The translations under genes were made by a program, and so were the position numbers. A DNA stretch of 64,000 bases from positions 1 to 64,000 of the forward strand of contig NZ_FNEX01000013.1 in NCBI RefSeq assembly GCF_900100435.1, given 5' to 3'. Positions 33,541 through 41,716 of the stretch are shown piece after piece; the stretch's first letter is position 1, and the number at the start of each line of letters is the position of its first letter. Under the pieces are notes generated by a model, which saw nothing but the letters and a program-made list of their open reading frames with translations, had not been told where the DNA came from and did not search any database. The DNA comes from Pedobacter sp. ok626. GTDB taxonomy: Bacteria > Bacteroidota > Bacteroidia > Sphingobacteriales > Sphingobacteriaceae.

Positions 33541-35760
33541 TTAATTTAATAACACCTTAACCTCAGATTGGCTTTCTACCAATTGATAGTACCTGCCTTG
33601 TCTTTCCATTAATGTGCTATGATTGCCGATTTCTACAATTTGACCATCACGCATCACCACAATCTGGTCTGCCTTTCGGATAGTACTGAGACGATGGGCA
33701 ACTACAATAACTGTTTTGCCATGGAAAACTTCGTCCAATGCAGATGTAATCTTTTGCTCATTAATAGTATCCAAAGCATTGGTTGCTTCATCAAAAAATA
33801 ATATATCAGGATTTTTGTACAATGCTCTTGCAATGAGAACCCGTTGTTTCTGACCGCCGCTTAGTCCCCTACCATTTTCGCCCATCTTCGTGTGATAGCC
33901 TAATGGTAACTGTTCTATTTCATTACCAATGTTAGCTGCTCGTATGGCTTTTCTCAATCTTTTATTATCCGTTTTTTCGTCATCAAGAGTAATATTGTTC
34001 AATATTGTGTCGTTGAAAATTTTGCCATCTTGCATGACTGCCCCACACTTTTGACGCCACTGACGTAGTCGTATATTATTAATATTCATTCCTCCGATCA
34101 AGATATTTCCATATGAAGGTTTGTACAAACGAAGTAACAATTTGAGTAGTGTCGATTTACCACTACCACTATCTCCAACTATCGCGGTCACTTTGCCATC
34201 AGGAATCACAAGATTGATATTTTTTAATATCATTGGAGATACCTGGGTATATTGAAAGGAAATATTTTTAATGATGATGTCCTTGCTACCAGTAAGTTCC
34301 ATATCATTACTCCCCATGTCTTCATCCTCATCCTTTAATGTCTGTATTTCATTCAGTCTCATAAAGGAAATCCGAGCGAATTGGAAAGATACCATGAATG
34401 AAATCAGCTGCTGTACAGGACCATTAAGCATTCCGATCATAAACTGCGTAGATATCATTACACCAAATGTAATCTCTCCCGCAATAACAGCCTTGGCACA
34501 AAAAAAAGTAATTAGCAGATTCTTGACAGAGTCGATAAAACCGGCTCCCAAATTTTGGATATTATTAATGCTTAGTAACCGTAGATTAACTTTAAACAAT
34601 CGAGCTTGTATGCCTTCCCACTTATGACGTTTAGCCTGTTCATAGTTATTGATCTTGATGTCTTGAATACCTCCAATCATCTCTACCCAATAGCTTTGAT
34701 TCTTGGCTGTGAGCTCAAAATAATCCCAATCTAACTTTTTACGGAATCTTAAGAATATCATTACCCATAAAACATACAATGTACTTCCAATAAGAAATAT
34801 ACAGAATATTGTAGTGTTATAAATTAAAAGTATAATACCAAAAATTAAAAAAGTTAATGATGAGAAAACAAGGTTTAGCGAATTGTTCATGATGAAAGAA
34901 CGAATTCGCTCATGGTCATTGGCTCTTTGAAGAATATCACCCAACATTTTGTTTTCGAAGAACGAAATAGGCAATTTCATCAATTTGATAAGGTAGTCTG
35001 AGATGAGCGCAATATTGATACGGGAAGACAGATGTTGCAGTATCCAATCTCTTACTGCGGAGCTCAAGGTCATGCTAACGATCAAAGCTAGATTGGTAAT
35101 CAATACGATATTGATAAAGTCTATATCCTGTCCTTGTATTCCGATGTCAATAACAGCTTTGGAGATGAAAGGCAACACTGCTTGTATAGATGTGATTAAC
35201 AACATTACAATACTGAGATATACAAAACTCTTCTTATAGGGTAGGAAGTAGCCCATGATATTCTCGATGTGCCTTCCCCGTTCGGCTTTTTCTCCCGCTT
35301 GTCGTTGTTTAAAATCTGCTTGAGGTTTTAATATTAAAGCTATTCCTGATGTTTTATTTTCATTTTTTTTGATCCACTTGTTCTCAAACTCTTCTCTATC
35401 GTAACTAACATAACCTTTGGCCGGATCAGCAACATAAAATTTAGCTTTATTGCCTTGTCCTTTCTTAACATCATACAACACCACAAAATGTGAATTATTC
35501 CAATGAATAATAATAGGGAAAGGAACTTTGTCAATAATATCATCTATTGTACAATGGGCAGCCAAAGTACGTAAACCAATAGTTTCGGAACCATGAGATA
35601 TACCTGCTAATGAAACCCCTTCACGTGTATTACCGCATAAATCTCGTAGATATTGTAAGGAATAATATTTCCCGTAGTATTTAGCAACCATCTTTAAGCA
35701 TGCAGGACCACAGTCCATCATATCCAATTGACGATCTAAGGGGAATGATTTTAAATTCAT
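33541..35760 (-). CDS. C39 peptidase-containing ABC exporter
   Basis: 739 residues. The N-terminal C39 peptidase (about 1-140) has the catalytic set Gln11, Cys17 (MMDCGPACLKM), His91 (NNSHFVVLYD) and Asp112 (YVADPAKG), all present, so it should cleave after the Gly-Gly of a leader. Six membrane helices (about 175-450) and an ATPase domain follow with Walker A GDSGSGKST, signature LSGGQKQR and Walker B ILFFDEATNALD. This is the PCAT/bacteriocin-type exporter. The substrate candidate is the Gly-Gly-leader protein encoded two genes upstream (36697-37758). Confidence 0.95.
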   Translation of the reverse strand: MNLKSFPLDRQLDMMDCGPACLKMVAKYYGKYYSLQYLRDLCGNTREGVSLAGISHGSETIGLRTLAAHCTIDDIIDKVPFPIIIHWNNSHFVVLYDVKKGQGNKAKFYVADPAKGYVSYDREEFENKWIKKNENKTSGIALILKPQADFKQRQAGEKAERGRHIENIMGYFLPYKKSFVYLSIVMLLITSIQAVLPFISKAVIDIGIQGQDIDFINIVLITNLALIVSMTLSSAVRDWILQHLSSRINIALISDYLIKLMKLPISFFENKMLGDILQRANDHERIRSFIMNNSLNLVFSSLTFLIFGIILLIYNTTIFCIFLIGSTLYVLWVMIFLRFRKKLDWDYFELTAKNQSYWVEMIGGIQDIKINNYEQAKRHKWEGIQARLFKVNLRLLSINNIQNLGAGFIDSVKNLLITFFCAKAVIAGEITFGVMISTQFMIGMLNGPVQQLISFMVSFQFARISFMRLNEIQTLKDEDEDMGSNDMELTGSKDIIIKNISFQYTQVSPMILKNINLVIPDGKVTAIVGDSGSGKSTLLKLLLRLYKPSYGNILIGGMNINNIRLRQWRQKCGAVMQDGKIFNDTILNNITLDDEKTDNKRLRKAIRAANIGNEIEQLPLGYHTKMGENGRGLSGGQKQRVLIARALYKNPDILFFDEATNALDTINEQKITSALDEVFHGKTVIVVAHRLSTIRKADQIVVMRDGQIVEIGNHSTLMERQGRYYQLVESQSEVKVLLN

Positions 35761-35908
35761 TTTCTTAATTTTATCAAATAAAATATTGAACTATTCGGAT
35801 CATTCTTCATACACATATATTTTAAGATGTTTTACTAAAACTGTAGCGGACACGGCGAATTTCATATTAGAAATAAAACGTAGTACACAAACTGTATAAT
35901 CTTTTACC

Positions 35909-36685
35909 TTATTGAACAGATATTTCGACATTTCCATCATCCTTCAGCTGAATAAAAAACTTTACTAGATATTTAACATTTTTTCCATTCAACTCCGCTG
36001 GTCGCCATGATTGTGCACTTTGCCTAATGGCTTCTATCGTCTTCAAAGTCAATTTCGTTGAAATGCCATATACCCTTTTAAGATTGCCTAATGATCCATT
36101 TTCATCAACAAATCCAGTGATAAGCAATGATGAATCTGATGCATTCTTGCTCCTGGAATTCCTATAAATACTTTGAACGGCTTCTTGAACGGTTTTTAAA
36201 TCCCCTTTATATGCCGCCCGATTTATACGGTCGACCTTACGCTTGGTAGTATTAGTATCTAAAGTGTAATATGCAAACCAATTGAATATAGAGTCCCGCT
36301 TAACGCTCGTCTCGACTCGATATCTTCCTAGTTTTGACTTCAAACTTGGCATTGAGGTGATCTCGTCCATCTGAAGTTTGGGATTTTTAGGGAATACTAA
36401 TGTCGGATATTTTTTAGCCAAGATATACCGGTCTCCCGCAAAATTTAGATCGTAGCTTTCAATTGATTTGGTTTTTGAAGGTAGAAGGCGGTAAATATTT
36501 AATCCTATAAGCGTTTCATTGTTGTATACAAAAGTAAGATAGTCAATGTCTTGGTTACCTTCAAAAAAGTGTTTTGCGGCTATATCAGCAAAACTTATGG
36601 TAAAAATCACTTGAGTAGTTTCTTGAGCTCTTGCTGAATACCAGAGTGGAATTAGCGCTAATACTCCAATCATAAATTTCTTCAT
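35909..36685 (-). CDS. exported protein with TonB C-terminal-like domain
   Basis: 258 residues with a Sec signal peptide (MKKFMIGVLALIPLWYSARA, cut before QE). The last 75 residues (FVDENGSLGNLKRVYGISTK, TLKTIEAIRQSAQSWRPAEL, NGKNVKYLVKFFIQL) follow the TonB_C fold pattern, but the N-terminal membrane anchor and Pro-rich spacer of TonB are missing. The middle part is unknown. It lies between the exporter and the Gly-Gly-leader protein with an 11-base gap upstream, so it may be an immunity, chaperone or envelope-coupling factor of the export system. That role is inference. Confidence 0.6.
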   Translation of the reverse strand: MKKFMIGVLALIPLWYSARAQETTQVIFTISFADIAAKHFFEGNQDIDYLTFVYNNETLIGLNIYRLLPSKTKSIESYDLNFAGDRYILAKKYPTLVFPKNPKLQMDEITSMPSLKSKLGRYRVETSVKRDSIFNWFAYYTLDTNTTKRKVDRINRAAYKGDLKTVQEAVQSIYRNSRSKNASDSSLLITGFVDENGSLGNLKRVYGISTKLTLKTIEAIRQSAQSWRPAELNGKNVKYLVKFFIQLKDDGNVEISVQ

Positions 36686-36696
36686 ATTTTCAATAT

Positions 36697-37758
36697 CTAA
36701 AATTTCCGTTTGTAATACGTAATTGTCACAGTTTCAGTGTCACTTAAATGCCCCGCTACGAAATCCGCTTCTGAATTCTGCACTATGACGCCATCAATAT
36801 TGTTCTTGGAAACATATTTGCCTTCAGAGTTGATTATGCCGGAATGGATGGCTTCTTTAACACCATTACTATCTGTATACCAGATTGTCACTACATTTGC
36901 TTCCGCCTTATTTGTTGTTGCTTCATATAGCCCGCTTTGTGACAACAGATAATCAAATCCTTCCATTTCATTTTTTTCCAGCGAAGGATTATTAGGACTC
37001 ATATTGGGATCTAAGAACCACATGTCGCCATCTCCATAAGCATATCCATGGCAATTAGATTTGAAATTATTTAATTCACCGCCGGTTATTAGCTGGTTAG
37101 TATCAGCATCCCTTACCGAATCAACTTTATAGGCAATTACTTCTACGTTATTCGTTGTTATGATTTTTATCTCTTTGAATTCCACTATGTATTTAGGAAT
37201 CCCATCTTGGGTCATGGTTCTATTTAAGATTCTGCCTGTGTCAGTTTTTATTATATTTCCATTTGCATCTCTCTTCCATGGATCTTCCGAATTCCCCCCC
37301 CCTGATGGATTACCTCCTCCATTGCCACCACCGGGGCCATCTACTATTATAGGGCCGGAACCATCTGAGCTGCCTGAGCCATCGTCCCATGTTCCAGAAC
37401 CTTCAGTGCGATCGTCAAGAAATCTACTTAACATGGCTTGTATACCACTAGAAAACCGATTTTCGCTACCATCATCATCTGCACTAGTTAATCGAACTCC
37501 ATTAATTATAACTTCGTTTAGCGGTATCCCTGGTCCCTGATATGTACCTCCACCGGTAAAAGTATAATTTCCGCTATCGTCTGTAGTGAACGAGAAGCCT
37601 AAGCTTCCAAAATACGAAATAGTTTCACCAAATGATGCACCTGGTTCTAAAGCTGATCCGCCCATATTACCCCCTAAGACATAAGAAGCTTCCAATGGCG
37701 AAATCAATGTTAGCGACTCTTCTAATGTGGTGAATGAAAGTTTTAATCTTTTTCTCAT
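36697..37758 (-). CDS. Gly-Gly-leader secreted protein with Cys/His hydrolase-like domain
   Basis: 353 residues. The N terminus (KLSFTTLEESLTLISPLEA) ends SYVLGG at residues 29-30, a double-Gly leader of the type cut by C39 exporters. A beta-rich stretch with LNEVIINGVRL (80-90), a Gly-rich linker (127-156) and a C-terminal domain follow. That domain has SNCHGYAYGDG (Cys236), AIHSGIINSEGKYVSKNN (His305) and a closing beta strand. Cys-then-His with HSGI and SK is the layout of NlpC/P60- or CHAP-like papain folds (compare DUF7689 proteins), so a peptidoglycan or peptide amidase effector is likely. Mature size would be about 323 residues, far larger than a bacteriocin. Confidence 0.75.
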   Translation of the reverse strand: MRKRLKLSFTTLEESLTLISPLEASYVLGGNMGGSALEPGASFGETISYFGSLGFSFTTDDSGNYTFTGGGTYQGPGIPLNEVIINGVRLTSADDDGSENRFSSGIQAMLSRFLDDRTEGSGTWDDGSGSSDGSGPIIVDGPGGGNGGGNPSGGGNSEDPWKRDANGNIIKTDTGRILNRTMTQDGIPKYIVEFKEIKIITTNNVEVIAYKVDSVRDADTNQLITGGELNNFKSNCHGYAYGDGDMWFLDPNMSPNNPSLEKNEMEGFDYLLSQSGLYEATTNKAEANVVTIWYTDSNGVKEAIHSGIINSEGKYVSKNNIDGVIVQNSEADFVAGHLSDTETVTITYYKRKF

Positions 37759-37809
37759 AAAAATGTTTCTTTTAATTTATAACTAAATACTACTTAATAT
37801 TTTATGGCA

Positions 37810-38565
37810 CTAATGGTTTATTAAGAATGAACCCACTTTGATTGGACGCTCTAATAGGGATAACAAATTCTGCAAATCGTAAATGGAATCTAACTCAAAC
37901 CAGTCACGCTCTGAGACCGGATGTATATACAACTCAAAAAGGTTTAAATGGCGAGCCACTAATTGATCCCAATAAGAATTGCAATAATTTTCAAAAGCAC
38001 TTTTATTTTGGGATATACTATCAATAAGACTTATGATTTTTAGACAAGAAGCTTCTGTCCAATATGATATACCCAACAGGATATTGTATTTGTCATTGAA
38101 AGAATCTGGATTCTTCCTTCTATCTGCGATACAGATTGACCTCACTTGACGAGTGTTTTCATATTCAAAAAACCACTCGTACTCAACAATGGGCTTCAAT
38201 GATGTATAATAAACAGACTCAAGATGCTCCCTGAAAATATTCTTCATCAAGTATATATCTCCTTCTACTATCCATGTGTTTTTCAGTTTGTTTTTTACAA
38301 GAAATAGCGAATAAAAGTTATTTGTAGTATCATATTGTTCGTTGATTACAATTTCTACTCCAGGAAATTTGTCTTTTAAATAGAGAAACTCTGTATACAT
38401 ATACCCGGCCACAATTACTATGGAATCCACATTTGAATCAAGAAGAAACCTTATCTGTCGTTCTATAATTGGCTCACCGTTAATTTTTAATAGAGGTTTC
38501 GGTACGATATTGGTCAATGGGCGCAGTCTCTCTCCTTTACCAGCAGCTAAAATAATTGCATTCAT
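37810..38565 (-). CDS. licC: LicC-like nucleotidyltransferase (phosphocholine cytidylyltransferase family)
   Basis: 251 residues with the nucleotidyltransferase start MNAIILAAGKGERLRPLT and the LicC-type blocks PKPLLKINGEPIIERQIRFL, VIVAGYM, NEQYDTTNNFYSLFLVKNKL and WIVEGDIYL. LicC makes CDP-choline from CTP and phosphocholine. The next gene encodes a LicD domain that would use it. No choline kinase (LicA) or permease (LicB) gene is in the cluster, so another phospho-alcohol is possible. It lies 51 bases before the Gly-Gly-leader gene in the same operon. The symbol is by family resemblance. Confidence 0.8.
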   Translation of the reverse strand: MNAIILAAGKGERLRPLTNIVPKPLLKINGEPIIERQIRFLLDSNVDSIVIVAGYMYTEFLYLKDKFPGVEIVINEQYDTTNNFYSLFLVKNKLKNTWIVEGDIYLMKNIFREHLESVYYTSLKPIVEYEWFFEYENTRQVRSICIADRRKNPDSFNDKYNILLGISYWTEASCLKIISLIDSISQNKSAFENYCNSYWDQLVARHLNLFELYIHPVSERDWFELDSIYDLQNLLSLLERPIKVGSFLINH

Positions 38566-38575
38566 TAAATTCTGT

Positions 38576-39790
38576 TTAGGTAGTAGAACATATTAAGCCG
38601 TCTACATCTACACTTATCTTCGCAGATAAAGGAAATAAACCGGATTTCTCTTTTTTGTGACTCCAGGAGTATACTCGAATCTGTTCTCTCCACTCGGGAT
38701 ACTTAATGTCTAAATAATGTAATGGTTCTTTAGGTATAGTAACTAGTGCACCTTCAAATAAAGCCTTGCGCGTAGGGAAGATATAGTTGAGTGGAACTTC
38801 TAACCCGTGATTATATACTATATCGTTTTCCTTGTTATCATAAATCCATACATCTACAAATGGAAATCCATAAGGCAGGTCTCGAATCTGATCAGACTTA
38901 TTATTCCATATTTTGTAATATTCATATTTATACTTACCCCAATATCTTTTAAGGATATTATATTTTTTACTGGAATTTACGGCCTTTAATAGCTTAGGAA
39001 CTTCTGACCGTTCTATCGATAAATCAATATCGTCATCCCAAGCCATTATTTGCCTATGTCTGACATATCCCAAAAGTGTGCCGTCTGAGATGAAGAAATC
39101 AATGCCATTCTCATTAAACAAACCACTAAGATCATTCAACATCTGTTGTACAATTGAAAGATCTTCTTTCGACCATACGTTTGTACCTAATATCTGATCC
39201 AATTTAGACTTGTTACAGTCCTTTTCATATGCTATACTATCACCATACTCAAATACATCAATCTCCTCATAATCGATGTTTATGAGATTTTTTTTATTGA
39301 AAAGTAACAACTGTTCGTCCACGGGAGCTGCTATTTTTGTATGTGACAACAATAGTGGTAAACAGCTTCGATTCACAAAATAAGCATCGGTTCCCCATCT
39401 AAATCCCAAAACATAGGAATCGCTAAGCATAGTCTTCTTTTTGAATCCATCGAAAGGAAAATAAATTTGCCAACTGGAATCAAAAGCTGAAACTAGCGCT
39501 CTGATCTCAGACATTGTATACAGTATGGTATTTACATTTTCCAATACAATACCGTACTCATCTCCGGAATCGGCTAGATCTTTCCATGCATGATAATGTC
39601 TATTGTACACGGAGAGTTCGAATTGAGATAAAGGATACCCCCTACAAAACTCAGCATGTTCTATGCCTTGAGGTTTAATAATGGGCTGCACAGAATCATC
39701 AACAGTCAATTGTGATAAATCAACAAAATCTGTATTAGGTAAATGGCTTGAAATAGAGTCGCTTTCTTTCTGAATTATATATATTTTCAT
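38576..39790 (-). CDS. GT25-LicD fusion protein
   Basis: 404 residues. The N-terminal half (about 1-190) is GT25-like: RGYPLSQFELSVYNRHYHAW and EYGIVLENVNTIL replace the usual 'TxGExGCxxSH' and 'IlEDDv' motifs, so the acidic metal site is weakened. The C-terminal half (about 215-400) is LicD-like: FFISDGTLLGYVRHRQIMAWDDDIDLSIER, with the DDDxD cluster that binds metal, then FVDVWIYD. LicD proteins transfer phosphocholine (or similar) from CDP-choline to a sugar hydroxyl. The fusion suggests sequential sugar and phosphocholine transfer. First gene of the operon, with licC after a 10-base gap. Confidence 0.8.
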   Translation of the reverse strand: MKIYIIQKESDSISSHLPNTDFVDLSQLTVDDSVQPIIKPQGIEHAEFCRGYPLSQFELSVYNRHYHAWKDLADSGDEYGIVLENVNTILYTMSEIRALVSAFDSSWQIYFPFDGFKKKTMLSDSYVLGFRWGTDAYFVNRSCLPLLLSHTKIAAPVDEQLLLFNKKNLINIDYEEIDVFEYGDSIAYEKDCNKSKLDQILGTNVWSKEDLSIVQQMLNDLSGLFNENGIDFFISDGTLLGYVRHRQIMAWDDDIDLSIERSEVPKLLKAVNSSKKYNILKRYWGKYKYEYYKIWNNKSDQIRDLPYGFPFVDVWIYDNKENDIVYNHGLEVPLNYIFPTRKALFEGALVTIPKEPLHYLDIKYPEWREQIRVYSWSHKKEKSGLFPLSAKISVDVDGLICSTT

Positions 39791-39979
39791 TCAAGAACGT
39801 TATACCGCTAAAGTATTAAATGCTATTTTAAATCACATTAAGCCTGTGTTATTATTCTTATGCAGCATCGTTAAGCTTTTCCTGGTTCGATTATATTTTT
39901 ATTAACAAAAGAGTCAATTCTGGATTAAATGGGCTTAAGTTCATAATTTGTCTGAAAAGATTTACATAGCTCATAAAAA

Positions 39980-41290
39980 ATGCAGCATCCAGTATATATA
40001 TTTAATCTGCCGGAACGAAAGGATCGTCTAGAAGTTATAAGGAAACAATTTGAGGGTAGAACAGAATTCAATATTCAAATTGTACATCCTGAAATAGATT
40101 CGAATCCAAGAAGGAGCCTTTGGCGTACCCTAGTAAAAGTACTAACTAATAGAATAAGCGATGAAAATCTCCAATATATAATAGTCTGTGAAGATGACCA
40201 TCTTTTTACGAAAGATTACTCCCCTGATTTATTAGATCTAGCCATAAAGAGCGCATTAGATCTAAATGCTGATGTCCTATTAGGAGGAGTTAGTTGGCAG
40301 AAATACCCATATCAGGTCATGAAGCATCTTTTCTTCATCACAGAATTTACAGGGTTACAATTCACTGTAATTTTTAGAAATTTCTTCAATACTATTTTAC
40401 ATGCAGATTTCAGTAAAAAGCCCATTGCTGACAAATTGATCTCTTCTCTGTCCGACGACAAATACCTCATATATCCTCCGGTATCTGTTCAAAAAGAGTT
40501 CGGGTATTCAGATGTGACCCCTATGAACAATCGCTCTGGAAGAGTGGATTTTTTATTCAAAAATACTGAGAACATCCTCTATAGATATGACCAGGTACTA
40601 TCTTATTATTCAAAAACAAACACACAATTATTAACAGAAGATTTAGGTTTGGACAAGGTAACACTTCCAGTTTATGTGCTTAATTGCGAAGCACATTCCG
40701 ATGGACTTGAGAATGTCAAAAAACAGTTTTCCAAAAAAGATGAGTTCGATGTCGAGATAATATATGATAACGATTGTGGTAATCCAGCCTTATGGAACAT
40801 GATTGTTAAGACTGTTGAAAGAGTTTCGGCAGACAATGAAGATTTTTTTATCTTATGTAAAAGTAATCACGCTTTTACAAACCATTATGCCAAGGACAGA
40901 CTTATAGAAAACATCATCGAAGCCTATATTCAGCGGGCAGATATTCTTTTAGGGGGGGCAGAAACCACGGGAACTTGTGTCCCAATTGCTCAAAACAGAT
41001 ATTGGATAGATAGTTTTGTAAACTCATCATATATTATTTTCTTTAAGCATTTCTATCAGAAAATATGCCATTATAAATCTGATGGTGAAGAGGATGTTGA
41101 CAAGATTCTTTCAAAGCTATCTGTCAATAAAATGATTATCTATCCTTTCATTTCTAAAATTCACAATACCTCATCAAACCGAAGCCAATCTATAAAAAGA
41201 GAGGAAAACTCTAAAAATCATGAAGCTAAATATGTCCTATACCATAAAATCTACAGTCGATTCCATAAGGACAGCGGATGGAATGAGTGA
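39980..41290 (+). CDS. tandem GT25-like glycosyltransferase
   Basis: 436 residues in two related halves. The first (1-215) begins HPVYIFNLPERKDRLEVIRK and has the GT25 metal motif CEDDHLFTKDY (about 70-80) and ADVLLGGVSW. The second (about 225-436) begins LPVYVLNCEAHSDGLENVKK and has CKSNHAFTNHY and ADILLGGAET in the same places, with the acidic EDD lost. I read the protein as an internal duplication with one catalytic and one degenerate half. It diverges from the GT25-LicD operon across 189 bases and should act in the same glycan pathway. Confidence 0.75.
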   Translation: MQHPVYIFNLPERKDRLEVIRKQFEGRTEFNIQIVHPEIDSNPRRSLWRTLVKVLTNRISDENLQYIIVCEDDHLFTKDYSPDLLDLAIKSALDLNADVLLGGVSWQKYPYQVMKHLFFITEFTGLQFTVIFRNFFNTILHADFSKKPIADKLISSLSDDKYLIYPPVSVQKEFGYSDVTPMNNRSGRVDFLFKNTENILYRYDQVLSYYSKTNTQLLTEDLGLDKVTLPVYVLNCEAHSDGLENVKKQFSKKDEFDVEIIYDNDCGNPALWNMIVKTVERVSADNEDFFILCKSNHAFTNHYAKDRLIENIIEAYIQRADILLGGAETTGTCVPIAQNRYWIDSFVNSSYIIFFKHFYQKICHYKSDGEEDVDKILSKLSVNKMIIYPFISKIHNTSSNRSQSIKREENSKNHEAKYVLYHKIYSRFHKDSGWNE

Positions 41291-41305
41291 TAGGATAGAA
41301 GGGGT

Positions 41306-41321
41306 TGCAAATGCGTTTGCA
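41306..41321. promoter_or_regulatory. short palindrome, LacI-operator-like
   Basis: TGCAAA-TGCG-TTTGCA (41306-41321) is a perfect dyad in the 41291-41716 spacer. It resembles LacI-family operators but no such regulator is present. The spacer also holds the hairpin at 41484, the att repeat at 41529 and repeat E at 41602, and no gene. Confidence 0.3.
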
Positions 41322-41483
41322 TAAGATGTAAAACCAATGTTGTGGATTAAGGCTTCTAAGATCATTAGCTTCCTGTAATTTTTATAGCGCCTTAGCTTTG
41401 GTTGATATATTCCGATCTAGGCGGTTTAAAATTGCAAGTGGTATTTCTTTTTCGGGCGACTGGTTTCTTGTAATAGATATATA

Positions 41484-41524
41484 AAGCAACAAAACCTACT
41501 GATAATCAGTAGGTTTTGTTGCTT
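41484..41524. terminator. 20-bp-stem bidirectional terminator
   Basis: AAGCAACAAAACCTACTGAT (41484-41503) and its exact complement (41505-41524) leave a one-base centre, giving a near-perfect palindrome with T-runs on both strands. It lies between the convergent GT25 (ends 41290) and DUF262 (ends 41717) genes, directly left of the att copy, where the original terminator of the tRNA-Ser gene would be expected after island insertion. Confidence 0.65.
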
Positions 41525-41528
41525 GTCT

Positions 41529-41542
41529 GCGGAGAGTGGGGG
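41529..41542. repeat. left attachment-site repeat
   Basis: GCGGAGAGTGGGGG, identical to 55089-55102 at the end of tRNA-Ser. The next bases (AATTGTACCC against ATTCGAACCC) keep the tRNA pattern with three changes. It marks the left end of the island. Confidence 0.6.
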
Positions 41543-41601
41543 AATTGTACCCTAGCTCATAATCCCGCTTTAATATGGTGTCTTGAAGGTTTGTAATTGT
41601 C

Positions 41602-41622
41602 GACTCACCGAATCACTCACCT
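41602..41622. repeat. partial dispersed repeat, copy E
   Basis: ACTCACCGAATCACTCACCT differs by one base from 54973-54992 and by two from 28937-28956. Only this left block is present, without terminator or GGTTTTGATACC. It lies just inside the left island end, mirroring the copy just inside the right end. Confidence 0.55.
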
Positions 41623-41716
41623 TTTTAATTTCTTTTATAACTGCAAATGCTATAAATTAAATTTAGGTATATTTTTTTAAAATCAAAGTTTTAAGAAGCA
41701 TAAGGATTTTTAGCTA

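Noticed and set aside
37160..37540. A 126-codon Pro-rich frame on the plus strand
   Set aside because: It is the antisense of the Gly-rich linker of the Gly-Gly-leader protein (Gly codons GGN read as Pro CCN on the other strand). No start context.
36697..37758. Short bacteriocin or lanthipeptide precursor
   Set aside because: The leader is of that type, but the mature part is over 320 residues with a Cys/His domain, and no lanthionine or radical-SAM maturase is present.
41529..41622. Second tRNA gene
   Set aside because: Only the 3' end pattern is present. No anticodon arm or 5' half can be found, so it is an att remnant.
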